From assembly GCF_002174125.1 (NCBI RefSeq), contig NZ_NEXX01000001.1:124001-188000 (forward strand): a stretch of 64,000 nucleotides of DNA, in the 5' to 3' direction. The translations under genes were made by a program, and so were the position numbers. The stretch comes from Acinetobacter populi (GTDB taxonomy: Bacteria > Pseudomonadota > Gammaproteobacteria > Pseudomonadales > Moraxellaceae). Below, one piece after another: positions 1 through 8,882 of this stretch. How positions within the stretch are numbered: position 1 is the stretch's first letter; each line of letters begins with the position of its first letter. Under the pieces are notes generated by a model. That model did no database searches and was not told where the DNA came from. It saw nothing but the letters and a program-made list of their open reading frames with translations.

Positions 1-3000
1 CACTGGTATTTGCAGTAGGAACAATCTGATAACCCACTGCAACAGCTTGTTCACCACGTTGAGACCCTAAACCGACTGCAACCCGGTTTCGTCCGGATAA
101 ACTTGCCGCATTCATAGACATTCCATTCAATGCCCCACCAATTGCGCCAAGCTGATTAATTTTTTTATCCTGTTCATAAAAACGTGCATCTACTTGACGT
201 TGATATTGCGTTAAGTTTTCACTTAATGCATTCACTTTACTATCTGTATAACTTTGTGCTTTGCTCACTGCAACCTCACTTTGCTGTGATGCATGTGTTT
301 TTGCTTGTTCCAAAATCACTTGATCGGCAGCAATGAGATCTGAACGTACCGCTATTTCTCTTTGATCAGTATAAGTTTTAGCATGGGTTAATGTCGCAAC
401 ATCACCATCAATAATTGCCTGATTCACCCGTACAGTTTCTATTGCTGCTTCACTACGTAGTGTTATGACAGTGGTATCAGTATAGGTTTTCGCTGCACTG
501 AGTGTAAGCGCATTCCCCTCTGTTAGTTGTTTAACATTGATAGCATCAGTATCTGCCGTACCTGCCTTGACATGAATAATCTGACGTTCCTGATCAGTTG
601 TACCGACAGACACTGTATAATCACGATCTGTTGCTGCCCCATTTCCCAATACCACACTATTATCAGCAGTTATCGTAATATTACTCCCTATTACAACACT
701 ATTATCAGCTGAAACTATATTATGATGACCAAGGCTAGAACTGTTATTTGCAGTCACTATACTGGTATCACCGATCCCAACAGAATGGTCACCTGAGACT
801 GCATTGTCCTGACCAATGCTGATGGACTGTTTACCAGTGGCAACTATGCTTTGACCAATTGCAATAGATGCTTCGCCTTGTGCTTGTGCATGTTGAGTTT
901 CATCGTTATTCACATCGTTTTGTACAGCAAAATACGGATGATCTCCTGTACCATTAAGTGAATCCAGCCACTCCTGTTCTGTCCCATTAAATCCTTTTTC
1001 CAATGCAAGTTTAAACGCATCTTTACCATCCTGACCATTAAGTCCATTTAAACCTGTATCTCCTTTATCGCCCTTATCACCTTTTAAACCTTGTAATCCC
1101 TGTTCGCCCCGATCTCCCTTATCTCCTTTTGCGCCATCTTTACCATTGAGTCCATTTAAACCTGCATCTCCTTTATCGCCCTTATCGCCTTTTAAACCTT
1201 GTAATCCCTGTTCGCCTTGATCTCCTTTATCTCCTTTAGCGCCATCTTGACCATTTAAACCATCAATCCCATCTTTACCATTGAGTCCATTTAAACCTGT
1301 ATCTCCTTTATCACCCTTATCGCCTTTTAAACCTTGTAATCCCTGTTCGCCTTGATCTCCATTATCTCCTTTTGCGCCTTGCTCACCTTTAAGTGAAGTC
1401 AACCATTCTAATTCTGTGCCTGCAAAACCATTATTCACTGCAACCTGATACGCACTATCCCCCTGTACTCCCAGACCACCGCCAGCATTATTTTCTACTG
1501 TAGTCAAACGGCTATCTAAACTTGTCAATTTACTATCTACAGCAGTAAAGGCACTGCCAACATTTTGATAATTATTATTCTGAATTACATAGGTGGGGGC
1601 AGTAAATACACCATTATTAAAGTTTGCTCCACCACCAAAGCCATTTGTTAGCATTTTGATTTGGGACAGATTGACTGCATCAGTATCAAATACACCTGCG
1701 GCAACATTGGCAATTTGTTTTTCTGCACCAGCTTTCCCCACTGAAACAGTATTGGTCCGATCTGCCACAGCAGCATAACCAATGGCAGTACTGTTTTCAG
1801 CAATTGCTGCACTTTGCACACCAAATACACTACTATTTTTTGCCAATGCCACATTTGCACCCTGAGTCAATTCATTGATCAGAATGCCACGCTGGGTATA
1901 ATCCAAAGCAACACCATTAACATGAGTAATGCTAAAAATATCATTACTTGTTGCAGTCACTGGAATACCATTTACTGCAATTAACACATCATTTTCAATC
2001 GTCAATTGAGGTGGCTGTCCAGAAGCACTCCCTACTGCAACCGAACTTTCAGCGAAAGCAATATTATGATTACCCACTGCACTGGCACCATTAGAAAAAA
2101 CATGATTGCCAATTCCCAATGCACTACCAAATTCACCTGTAATCCGATTGCCAATACCAATTGCAGCAGCTGAATCTGCCAGCACATTATTCTGATTACC
2201 AAGCACTGTGCTTTGCTGACCAGCAGTATGGTTATGATTCCCTATAGCACTGCTGTTTTCAGCAAGCACACTATTATTTTTACCGACTGCACTGGATGCT
2301 TCGCCCGATACATCATTTTGATAACCTAAGGCAGTACTTGCTGTGGCTGATGCCGTATTCCAATAACCAACTGTACTGCTACTCTCACCTGATGCTTTAT
2401 TACCATAACCTACGGCACTCGCTGTATGACCAATAGCATTGTTTTCTACACCTAACGCACTACTATTCGATCCAAAAGCAACATTACCGCCATTTTCAAT
2501 CGCATAGATAAATGCTTCTCGCTGTGTCGCATCTATTTCCAAACCCTGAATATGAGTAATATCCTCCAGACTCTCTCCCGTTGCAGTGACAGCAATACCA
2601 TTTACATGCGTAATGATACTGTGAGGATCATTGATATCGTCGTAAATGACACTAACTATCTGACCAGATGCACTCCCTACTGCTGCCGAGCCTGAACCAA
2701 CCGCCGCATTAAAACTACCCAATGCACTAGAACGATTATTTAAGGCACGATTGGCTATCCCTACTGCATTACTTCCATTGCCGAAAGATGTATTCAAATA
2801 ACCAATCGCACTGCTATAATGACCTGATGCGCTATTTTCAAAACCCACTGCACTACTTTCTAGACCTGATGCTTTATTCTCACTGCCTAACGCACTACTT
2901 CGATTACCATTTGCCAGATTATTAGCACCAAATGCATTACTACCAGAACCTGATGCAGTATTTTGATAACCTACTGCACTACTATTGGTACTTTCTGCTA

Positions 3001-3691
3001 TATTATTTGCCCCCAATGCACTGCTTAATTCATCGGAAGTTTTATTGTTATAGCCTATGGCACTATTTCTTCCTCCTGATGCTTCATTTATATAACCCAC
3101 AGCACTACTTCTTGCTTCGGATACCTTATTGCTATAACCCAAGGCACTACTGCCATCTCCACTCGCCTGATTATTAGCACCAAATGCATTACTTGCTACA
3201 CCCACCGCCATATTTATATTGCCCAAAGCACTACTCTGAAAACCTGATGCGAAATTTTTATAACCCAATGCACTTGATTCATTTGATGCTTTGTTCATAA
3301 AGCCCACTGCACTACTATATCTTCCTGCCTCATTGCTATAACCTAACGCACTACTGGCATTTCCTGATGCTTCATTGCCAGCACCCACTGCACTACCCAA
3401 AAGCCCTGATGCTTCATTGCTCATACCACAAGCAAATGCACCTAAACCCGCTGTACTCGCTCCATTACCACTATCTAAAGTACAGGTATCTGCCCACGCC
3501 ACACGACTCCCCATAACTCCTGACAGTGCCACCACCATTACAGATAGCTTCAAAATGGGGGCTGTGAAGGATGTAACTGGAATCACGGTTGTCTTTGAAC
3601 AGACAGTAGTATGACCACTTTTGGCAAGCTCTGATGCCACCACCATACAACCCAACGTTTTATTCCATATTGTTTTAAAGATACGATTCAT
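1..3691 (-). CDS. Trimeric autotransporter adhesin (YadA/Hep_Hag type), 3' end outside window
   Basis: The frame is open from the ATG at 3691 to the left edge (at least 1,230 residues, stop not reached). Residues 1-25 form an extended signal peptide region ('MNRIFKTIWNKTLGC'), with likely cleavage after 'VAWA' near residue 67. The head is a long series of 'S[SN]A[VLI]G..N.A.G' repeats typical of YadA-like beta-roll heads, interrupted by two copies of an unfamiliar module. A 'GTELEWLTSLKG' motif opens a Gly-X-Y collagen-like stalk (about residues 768-890), and a coiled-coil neck and a YadA-type membrane anchor ('GEQAVAVGYQ') end the visible part. Such proteins form surface homotrimers that bind host or abiotic surfaces. 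It lies directly downstream of a paralogue in the same orientation. Only the final residues of the anchor should be missing. The family is confident; the ligand is unknown. Confidence 0.9.
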   Translation of the reverse strand, partial: MNRIFKTIWNKTLGCMVVASELAKSGHTTVCSKTTVIPVTSFTAPILKLSVMVVALSGVMGSRVAWADTCTLDSGNGASTAGLGAFACGMSNEASGLLGSAVGAGNEASGNASSALGYSNEAGRYSSAVGFMNKASNESSALGYKNFASGFQSSALGNINMAVGVASNAFGANNQASGDGSSALGYSNKVSEARSSAVGYINEASGGRNSAIGYNNKTSDELSSALGANNIAESTNSSAVGYQNTASGSGSNAFGANNLANGNRSSALGSENKASGLESSAVGFENSASGHYSSAIGYLNTSFGNGSNAVGIANRALNNRSSALGSFNAAVGSGSAAVGSASGQIVSVIYDDINDPHSIITHVNGIAVTATGESLEDITHIQGLEIDATQREAFIYAIENGGNVAFGSNSSALGVENNAIGHTASAVGYGNKASGESSSTVGYWNTASATASTALGYQNDVSGEASSAVGKNNSVLAENSSAIGNHNHTAGQQSTVLGNQNNVLADSAAAIGIGNRITGEFGSALGIGNHVFSNGASAVGNHNIAFAESSVAVGSASGQPPQLTIENDVLIAVNGIPVTATSNDIFSITHVNGVALDYTQRGILINELTQGANVALAKNSSVFGVQSAAIAENSTAIGYAAVADRTNTVSVGKAGAEKQIANVAAGVFDTDAVNLSQIKMLTNGFGGGANFNNGVFTAPTYVIQNNNYQNVGSAFTAVDSKLTSLDSRLTTVENNAGGGLGVQGDSAYQVAVNNGFAGTELEWLTSLKGEQGAKGDNGDQGEQGLQGLKGDKGDKGDTGLNGLNGKDGIDGLNGQDGAKGDKGDQGEQGLQGLKGDKGDKGDAGLNGLNGKDGAKGDKGDRGEQGLQGLKGDKGDKGDTGLNGLNGQDGKDAFKLALEKGFNGTEQEWLDSLNGTGDHPYFAVQNDVNNDETQHAQAQGEASIAIGQSIVATGKQSISIGQDNAVSGDHSVGIGDTSIVTANNSSSLGHHNIVSADNSVVIGSNITITADNSVVLGNGAATDRDYTVSVGTTDQERQIIHVKAGTADTDAINVKQLTEGNALTLSAAKTYTDTTVITLRSEAAIETVRVNQAIIDGDVATLTHAKTYTDQREIAVRSDLIAADQVILEQAKTHASQQSEVAVSKAQSYTDSKVNALSENLTQYQRQVDARFYEQDKKINQLGAIGGALNGMSMNAASLSGRNRVAVGLGSQRGEQAVAVGYQIVPTANTS

Positions 3692-3771
3692 TGGTAAATT
3701 CTCATTTAGATATTTACTGTTATTGCACCTGAAAAAAAATGCTTTGTATGTCCTCTAAATGAATGACAAAA
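3692..3771 (-). promoter_or_regulatory. 5' leader of first adhesin, duplicated at 6890-6969
   Basis: The 80 bases upstream of the first adhesin match those upstream of the second with only about three differences. The leader contains an A8 tract (T8 on the coding strand), a weak ribosome-binding site (GAGAA) and a perfect 9-base inverted repeat, TCATTTAGA at 3702-3710 with TCTAAATGA at 3754-3762. The arm nearest the gene abuts the ribosome-binding site. It probably holds the promoter or untranslated leader; the exact promoter was not assigned. Confidence 0.5.
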
Positions 3772-3872
3772 CATAAATATTTGAAGATAAATTTCGACTA
3801 AAATAAGACTAATGACGATGTTTTATTAATAAGCACATTGAACTGATTTAAACAAAGCGATTCTCTAACATA

Positions 3873-3903
3873 CAAGCCTTGTTACCACAAGCTAACAAGG
3901 CCT
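3873..3903 (-). terminator. Terminator-like hairpin after second adhesin
   Basis: A perfect 9-bp stem, GCCTTGTTA (3876-3884) with TAACAAGGC (3893-3901), follows the stop codon at 3911 on the coding strand. The T-run after it is poor (TTGTATGTT), so termination may be leaky, or this may be an RNA processing stem. Confidence 0.45.
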
Positions 3904-3910
3904 CTTCAAT

Positions 3911-6889
3911 CTATTTCCATTGCCAGCCAATAGAGGCCCCCCCTCCAAAATCCCCCTGAGTATTGGCAGTACTTGCAGCTTTGAAAATAAATTTATTATT
4001 CTCTGTAACACCACTCACACCAATAGAAATACCTTGCTCACCTTTCCATGTACCAGCACCTATACTGACCATTTTATATCCTGCACTACTTGGTTGAGGT
4101 AAAGAAGCAATTGCTATACTGGATGCTACGGCCGCATAAGTATCTTGTTTAAACTCCTTAAAGTTCTGATTAAGGTGATTAATACGACTATCCGTATAAC
4201 GTTGTGCACTTTGTAAAGTTGTGGCATTACCATGATCGGCATAACTCTGAGCTGATTTTAAAGTTGCAGTATCCGCATCTTTCATCTGTTTTACATTGAC
4301 TGCATCGGTGTCCTGTGTGCCTGCTGCAACATGGATAATTTGGCGTTCACTATCAACAGCACCCACCGAAACAGTATTATCACGGTTTGATGTAGAATTA
4401 TTGCCAAGTACTACAGCGTTCTTAGCTTGAGTATTAATGTTATTTCCGAGTACAAATGTGTTATCCCCTGCAACGCTATTATTATTCCCCACTGCATAAC
4501 TATCATTACCACTGACCATATTCGGATCGCCAATTGCGCCTGCATTATGACCTGTCACTTTATTACCAACACCGATACTGATCGATTGGTTACCCTGAGC
4601 AATTGCTCCCGCGCCAAGTGCAATCGCATCTGTTCCTGTCGCTTGTGGCTTGCTTTGCGTTTTTGAAATATTAGATTGAATTGCAAGATAAGGATTGGTT
4701 TGACTATCAAGCCATTGTTGTTCAGTTCCCTGAAAACCATTTTGCACTGCAATTTCAAAGGTACTCTTGCCCTCTAAACCCTGATCACCTTTTGCACCAT
4801 CTTTGCCATTTAACCCTGCTATTCCTTGATCACCCTTGTCACCTTTATCTCCTTTTGCGCCATCTTTGCCATTTAAACCATCAAGCCCGTCTTTACCATC
4901 CTGACCATTGAGTCCATTTAAACCCTGCAAGCCTTGATCACCTTTTAACCCCTGATCGCCTTGTAAGCCCTGCAATCCTTGTTCGCCTTTATCCCCTTTT
5001 AAACCTTGTAACCCTTGATCACCCTTGTCACCTTTATCTCCTTTTGCACCATCTTTGCCATTTAACCCTGCTATTCCTTGATCACCTTTGTCACCTTTAT
5101 CGCCCTGATCTCCTTTTAGACCCTGTAAGCCTTGCTCACCTTTAAGTGAAGTCAACCATTCTGGTTCTGTGCCTGCAAAACCATTATTCACCGCAACCTG
5201 ATACGCACTATCCCCCTGTGCGCCCTGACCACCGCCAGCATTATTTTCTACTGTAGTCAAACGGCTATCTAAACTTGTCAATTTACTATCTACAGCAGTA
5301 AAGGCACTGCCAATATTCTGATAATTATTATTCTGAATCACATAGGTGGGAGCAGTAAATACACCATTATTAAAGTTTGCTCCACCCCCAAAGCCATTTG
5401 TTAGCATTTTTATTTGGGATAGATTGACGGCATCAGTATCAAATACACCTGCGGCAACATGGGTGATCTGACGTTCATTCCCTACCGAACCCACCGAAAG
5501 GGTATATTCACGATCTGCAATCGCCTGATAACCGATTGCGGTACTTCCTATAGCTTGTGCTTCACTTTGATAACCTATTGCGATACTTTCGTCTGCTAAT
5601 GCCGTATTGCCATAACCTATTGCACTACTATAGCCACCTGATGCTATATTGCCAAAACCCATCGCACTACTTTCTATTCCTGATGCGGTATTTTCAGACC
5701 CTAAGGCACTACTACCATCTCCACTCGCCTGATTCGCTGCACCAAAGGCATTACTGCCTGAACCTGATGCAGTATTTTGATAACCCACAGCACTACTATT
5801 AGTACTTTCTGCTGTATTATTTGCACCCAATGCACTGCTTAATTCATCGAAAGTTTTATTGTTATATCCAACAGCACTATTTCTTTCCCCTAATGCCTCA
5901 TTCATATAACCTACAGCATTACTTCTTGCCTCGGATACCTTATTGCTATAACCTAATGCACTACTGTAATCCTCTGATGCCAGATTAAAAGAACCCACGG
6001 CATTACTTGCTACACCCACCGCCATATTTATATTGCCCAAAGCACTACTCTGAAAACCTGATGCTGTATTGACATACCCTACTGCACTTGCTTCATTTGA
6101 CGCTTTGTTCCTAAACCCCACTGCACTACTATTTTTTCCAGCCTCATTGCTATAACCTAATGCACTACTGGCATCCCTTGATGCTGTATTTCCAGAACCA
6201 AAAGCATTACTATCTCGACCTAAGGCTTTATTTGCATAACCAACGGCATTACCAGCATAACCAGATACTTCATTAGAATAACCTATCGCATTACTTGCCT
6301 CATTTTCTGCTTTATTATAAGAACCTATCGCATTACTCAAGTGAACTGATGCTTTATTATTCGTACCTATAGAACTACTCTCGCTACCTGATGCTTCATT
6401 ACTAGCGCCTATCGCATTACTAAAAACCCCAGTTGCTTTATTAGAGTAACCTATCGCATTACTTGCCGCACTTTCTGCAGTATTACCAACACCTATCGCA
6501 TTACTTGATTTATTTTCCGCTTTATTACCAAAACCTATTGCATTACTTGATTCACCTGCTGCATTATTATTTACACCGATTGCACTTCCAAAAGCGCCTG
6601 ATATATTGTTTGAATGGCCACAAGCAATAGAAAAGCCAGTATTGGCAACACTTCCCCCATTACCACCACCATTTAACGTACAAGTACTTGCCCAAACCAC
6701 ACTATTTGCAATCACTCCCGACAGTGCCAGTACAAATATAGACAACTTAAAAATGGGTGCTATAGATGATGTAGCAGGAATCACCGTTGTCTTTGAATGA
6801 GCAGTAGCATGACCACTTTTAGCAAGCTCTGATGCCACCACCATACAACCTAATGTTTTATTCCATATTGTTTTAAAAATACGATTCAT
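3911..6889 (-). CDS. Trimeric autotransporter adhesin with collagen-like stalk (992 aa)
   Basis: This is a complete YadA-family type Vc adhesin. It has an extended signal peptide region and signal sequence (residues 1-67, cleavage near 'VVWA'), then about 35 head repeats of the 'SNAIG..N.A' type. A neck follows with 'DTDAVNLSQIKMLTNGF'. The Gly-X-Y collagen-like stretch (about residues 583-706) is flanked on both sides by 'NGF.GTE..WL' motifs. A second short head and neck and a C-terminal YadA-type anchor (about residues 900-992) complete it. The product should be exported by Sec, trimerise and insert its anchor in the outer membrane. It shares the leader, signal region and a near-identical central cassette with the downstream paralogue, but its anchor is clearly different. 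A LuxR-type regulator lies 97 bases upstream on the same strand. The ligand cannot be read from sequence. Confidence 0.93.
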   Translation of the reverse strand: MNRIFKTIWNKTLGCMVVASELAKSGHATAHSKTTVIPATSSIAPIFKLSIFVLALSGVIANSVVWASTCTLNGGGNGGSVANTGFSIACGHSNNISGAFGSAIGVNNNAAGESSNAIGFGNKAENKSSNAIGVGNTAESAASNAIGYSNKATGVFSNAIGASNEASGSESSSIGTNNKASVHLSNAIGSYNKAENEASNAIGYSNEVSGYAGNAVGYANKALGRDSNAFGSGNTASRDASSALGYSNEAGKNSSAVGFRNKASNEASAVGYVNTASGFQSSALGNINMAVGVASNAVGSFNLASEDYSSALGYSNKVSEARSNAVGYMNEALGERNSAVGYNNKTFDELSSALGANNTAESTNSSAVGYQNTASGSGSNAFGAANQASGDGSSALGSENTASGIESSAMGFGNIASGGYSSAIGYGNTALADESIAIGYQSEAQAIGSTAIGYQAIADREYTLSVGSVGNERQITHVAAGVFDTDAVNLSQIKMLTNGFGGGANFNNGVFTAPTYVIQNNNYQNIGSAFTAVDSKLTSLDSRLTTVENNAGGGQGAQGDSAYQVAVNNGFAGTEPEWLTSLKGEQGLQGLKGDQGDKGDKGDQGIAGLNGKDGAKGDKGDKGDQGLQGLKGDKGEQGLQGLQGDQGLKGDQGLQGLNGLNGQDGKDGLDGLNGKDGAKGDKGDKGDQGIAGLNGKDGAKGDQGLEGKSTFEIAVQNGFQGTEQQWLDSQTNPYLAIQSNISKTQSKPQATGTDAIALGAGAIAQGNQSISIGVGNKVTGHNAGAIGDPNMVSGNDSYAVGNNNSVAGDNTFVLGNNINTQAKNAVVLGNNSTSNRDNTVSVGAVDSERQIIHVAAGTQDTDAVNVKQMKDADTATLKSAQSYADHGNATTLQSAQRYTDSRINHLNQNFKEFKQDTYAAVASSIAIASLPQPSSAGYKMVSIGAGTWKGEQGISIGVSGVTENNKFIFKAASTANTQGDFGGGASIGWQWK

Positions 6890-6969
6890 GGGTAAATTCT
6901 CATTTAGATATTTACCGTTATTGCACCTGAAAAAAAACGCTTTGTATGTCCTCTAAATGAATGACAAAA
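6890..6969 (-). promoter_or_regulatory. 5' leader of second adhesin, copy of 3692-3771
   Basis: This leader is nearly identical to that of the tandem paralogue, including the A8 tract and the TCATTTAGA/TCTAAATGA inverted repeat close to the start codon. It fills most of the gap between the regulator gene and the adhesin, so any promoter private to the adhesin must lie in it or in the end of the regulator gene. Confidence 0.5.
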
Positions 6970-6986
6970 TGCACAAATCTAAATTT

Positions 6987-8129
6987 TTATGATGAAAAAC
7001 AGGACAAAGACAGGATTTGTACCAATAGGGCAATGAGTTGATTCTGATTATAGGTGTTGGTTTTTCTAAAAATTCGAGCCAGATGTGTTCTAGCGGTGGT
7101 AATACTGATCTCTTCTTGCATTGCGGCTTCTTTTAGCGATTGCCCATTCAATAAATAACTCGCAATTAATGCCTCTTTGGGACTCAGTCCTAATAACTGT
7201 TGTATTTTTAAATGATTAGACATGGTTTGATCAAAACCCAATTGTCGAATAAATATTCCCACCACACTATGATTCACAGGTAAAGATAATGTCTGTTGGT
7301 CATAAACCGGAACAACTGACACCACAAATTTTAATAAAGGCATCAATGGATTGCTTAAAATAAGCTCTTGGTTACCCACCAATACATGATGTATTCGACT
7401 CACATTCAACATAAACTGATGCAATTGTTTTTGTTGCTGTGCAATAACCGTCGTGATATGACCTTTCTTTATCCAAATAGGTGAATTAGCTAACGTTAAA
7501 AATCGCTCTGCAAGTTGATTAGCATATAATAATTTACCCTGTGCTGTGGTTAAAACAAAACCAATATTGGCATGATCAAAATTTTGCCCTTTTTGTGTCA
7601 ACAATAATTCACCAAATTGCTGTCGCAACTTTGCCGCCTGTACCAATATCGGTGCAATATATTGCATTTTTTGTAAATCTATCTGGTCAAAATCGGGTTG
7701 CAACCCGCCACGATTAATTACAAAATAGCCAGAACCTTGCTGATTTTCTGCAACTTTAATATTTAATGCACTATGTTCATCCTGTGGACGATACCATTCA
7801 TTATAAAATATAGAATTCTTAAATTGCTGTTTCGGCAGAATCATTTGATCGGTATAAATTGTGCCAATCTTGTCCTGTTGCATTGAGCGCCATAAAATAT
7901 TATGCGATACAATTTCATGTTGATATAAATCCGCATAATAAGGATCACAATTCCCTGCAATGACCTGTGTTGTATTATTCTCATATTCATAACAAAAACA
8001 GGCGGCAGACCCTGAAAAGATATCCTGTATTTTTAAAATTACATCTTTCCAAGGCAACAATGCAGATGCAGCATCAAATAATTGATGTTGTAGATCTAAC
8101 ACGCGTTTTTCGCATAGCATATCAGACAT
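6987..8129 (-). CDS. LuxR-type helix-turn-helix transcriptional regulator
   Basis: A 380-residue regulator with a GerE/LuxR-type DNA-binding domain in its last 70 residues ('LLGLSPKEALIASYLLNG', 'EISITTARTHLARIFRKTNT'). The N-terminal and central parts look like a PAS/GAF-type sensor domain but carry no motif that names a ligand. ATG at 8129 is chosen because AAGGGG lies six bases upstream; a TTG one codon earlier is possible. It is transcribed in the same direction as the two adhesins and ends 97 bases before the first of them, so it is a candidate regulator of adhesin expression, which is inference from position only. The lack of a phosphoacceptor domain argues against a classical two-component response regulator. 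Confidence 0.8.
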   Translation of the reverse strand: MSDMLCEKRVLDLQHQLFDAASALLPWKDVILKIQDIFSGSAACFCYEYENNTTQVIAGNCDPYYADLYQHEIVSHNILWRSMQQDKIGTIYTDQMILPKQQFKNSIFYNEWYRPQDEHSALNIKVAENQQGSGYFVINRGGLQPDFDQIDLQKMQYIAPILVQAAKLRQQFGELLLTQKGQNFDHANIGFVLTTAQGKLLYANQLAERFLTLANSPIWIKKGHITTVIAQQQKQLHQFMLNVSRIHHVLVGNQELILSNPLMPLLKFVVSVVPVYDQQTLSLPVNHSVVGIFIRQLGFDQTMSNHLKIQQLLGLSPKEALIASYLLNGQSLKEAAMQEEISITTARTHLARIFRKTNTYNQNQLIALLVQILSLSCFSS

Positions 8130-8306
8130 CAATTTCCCCTTGGCAATTGGGTCAGCGTTATTATTTTTTCCTTATCGATATATTTATAGCGCAAATTTTG
8201 ACATAAATACTAGTTTTTATAAATTCCGTTACAATGTGAGGCAACGGAAAATACTCAGCAATCATTCAATCCTTTTTTAAATCAAAAAGATTTGTATAGG
8301 ATCGTT

Positions 8307-8648
8307 CTACTCATCCCGAGTAAGCACTTCAAATAATTCTATTTCAAAGATTAAATCCGAATTGGCTGGAATCATTTGACCAATTTGACGTTCACCATAG
8401 GCAAGATGCGCAGGTACAATAAGTTTTCGTTTACCTCCCACTTTCATGCCCATAATTCCCTGATCCCAGCCTTTGATTACCCGACCTGTACCAATCACGC
8501 ACTGGAATAATTGACCGCGGTCATGGGAGGAATCAAATTTTGTTCCATCATTTAACCAGCCAGTATAGTGGGTTTTAATCAATGCACCTTTGACTGCTGC
8601 CTTCCCCTCACCCACGATTAAGTCTATGATTTCCAACTGTTCTGTCAT
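8307..8648 (-). CDS. FKBP-type peptidyl-prolyl cis-trans isomerase
   Basis: A 113-residue single FKBP domain with the usual core, 'THYTGWLNDGTKFDSSHDRG', then 'VIKGWDQGIMGMKVGGKRKL' and 'IPAHLAYGER'-like ends. It has no signal peptide, so it should act in the cytoplasm as a proline isomerase or chaperone. The size matches the minimal FkbP/FKBP12-like bacterial family. It stands alone, divergent from the LysR gene to its right, with 234 bases between the two starts holding a candidate small RNA on the other strand. Confidence 0.92.
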   Translation of the reverse strand: MTEQLEIIDLIVGEGKAAVKGALIKTHYTGWLNDGTKFDSSHDRGQLFQCVIGTGRVIKGWDQGIMGMKVGGKRKLIVPAHLAYGERQIGQMIPANSDLIFEIELFEVLTRDE

Positions 8649-8720
8649 GATTTTGATGTCCCATACTGATGAACATATGATAAACTGTTTCTAACAAACA
8701 ATAAAAGCAAAGATTACACC

Positions 8721-8750
8721 TTGATTTTGCTTTTTTAATCGCCATATTAA
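8721..8750 (+). promoter_or_regulatory. Candidate sigma-70 promoter for leader or small RNA
   Basis: TTGATT (8721-8726) and TATTAA (8745-8750) are separated by 18 bases. It would start a transcript near 8757 ending at the strong terminator at 8829-8868. The boxes are imperfect and the call is tentative. Confidence 0.3.
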
Positions 8751-8756
8751 TAAACA

Positions 8757-8868
8757 AGATTGATAGATAAGAATCATGCCCAATGATCAATTTTAAGGTA
8801 ATCTGTTCTCCAGGCAGATTATCGTATTTGCAGTCCTTGTTCCCCTTTGGACTGCATTTTTTTATTTT
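8757..8868 (+). ncRNA. Candidate two-hairpin small RNA or attenuator leader before LysR gene
   Basis: No protein gene lies upstream on this strand, yet there is a strong Rho-independent terminator. Hairpin I is GGTAATCTG (8797-8805) with CAGATTATC (8815-8823), with a C-containing loop (TTCTCCAGG). Hairpin II is TGCAGTCC (8829-8836) with GGACTGCA (8849-8856), with a loop containing TTCCCC, followed by T7-A-T5. This is the architecture of an intrinsically terminated small RNA, or of a leader controlling read-through into the LysR gene that begins 14 bases after the T-run. The 5' end is a guess from a weak promoter. Confidence 0.5.
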
Positions 8869-8882
8869 TGGGAAGATCATTG

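Noticed and set aside
1593-1860. Overlapping small frames on both strands within the first adhesin gene
   Set aside because: They lie in other frames of a highly repetitive coding sequence and have no ribosome-binding site or recognisable product.
2081-3460. Regularly spaced similar units resembling a repeat array or CRISPR
   Set aside because: The units are in frame, vary as protein motifs of a YadA head and lack constant repeats with unique spacers.
8608-8880. 90-codon minus-strand frame running into the FKBP gene
   Set aside because: It overlaps the better-supported FKBP start, has no known motif and covers the candidate small RNA on the opposite strand.
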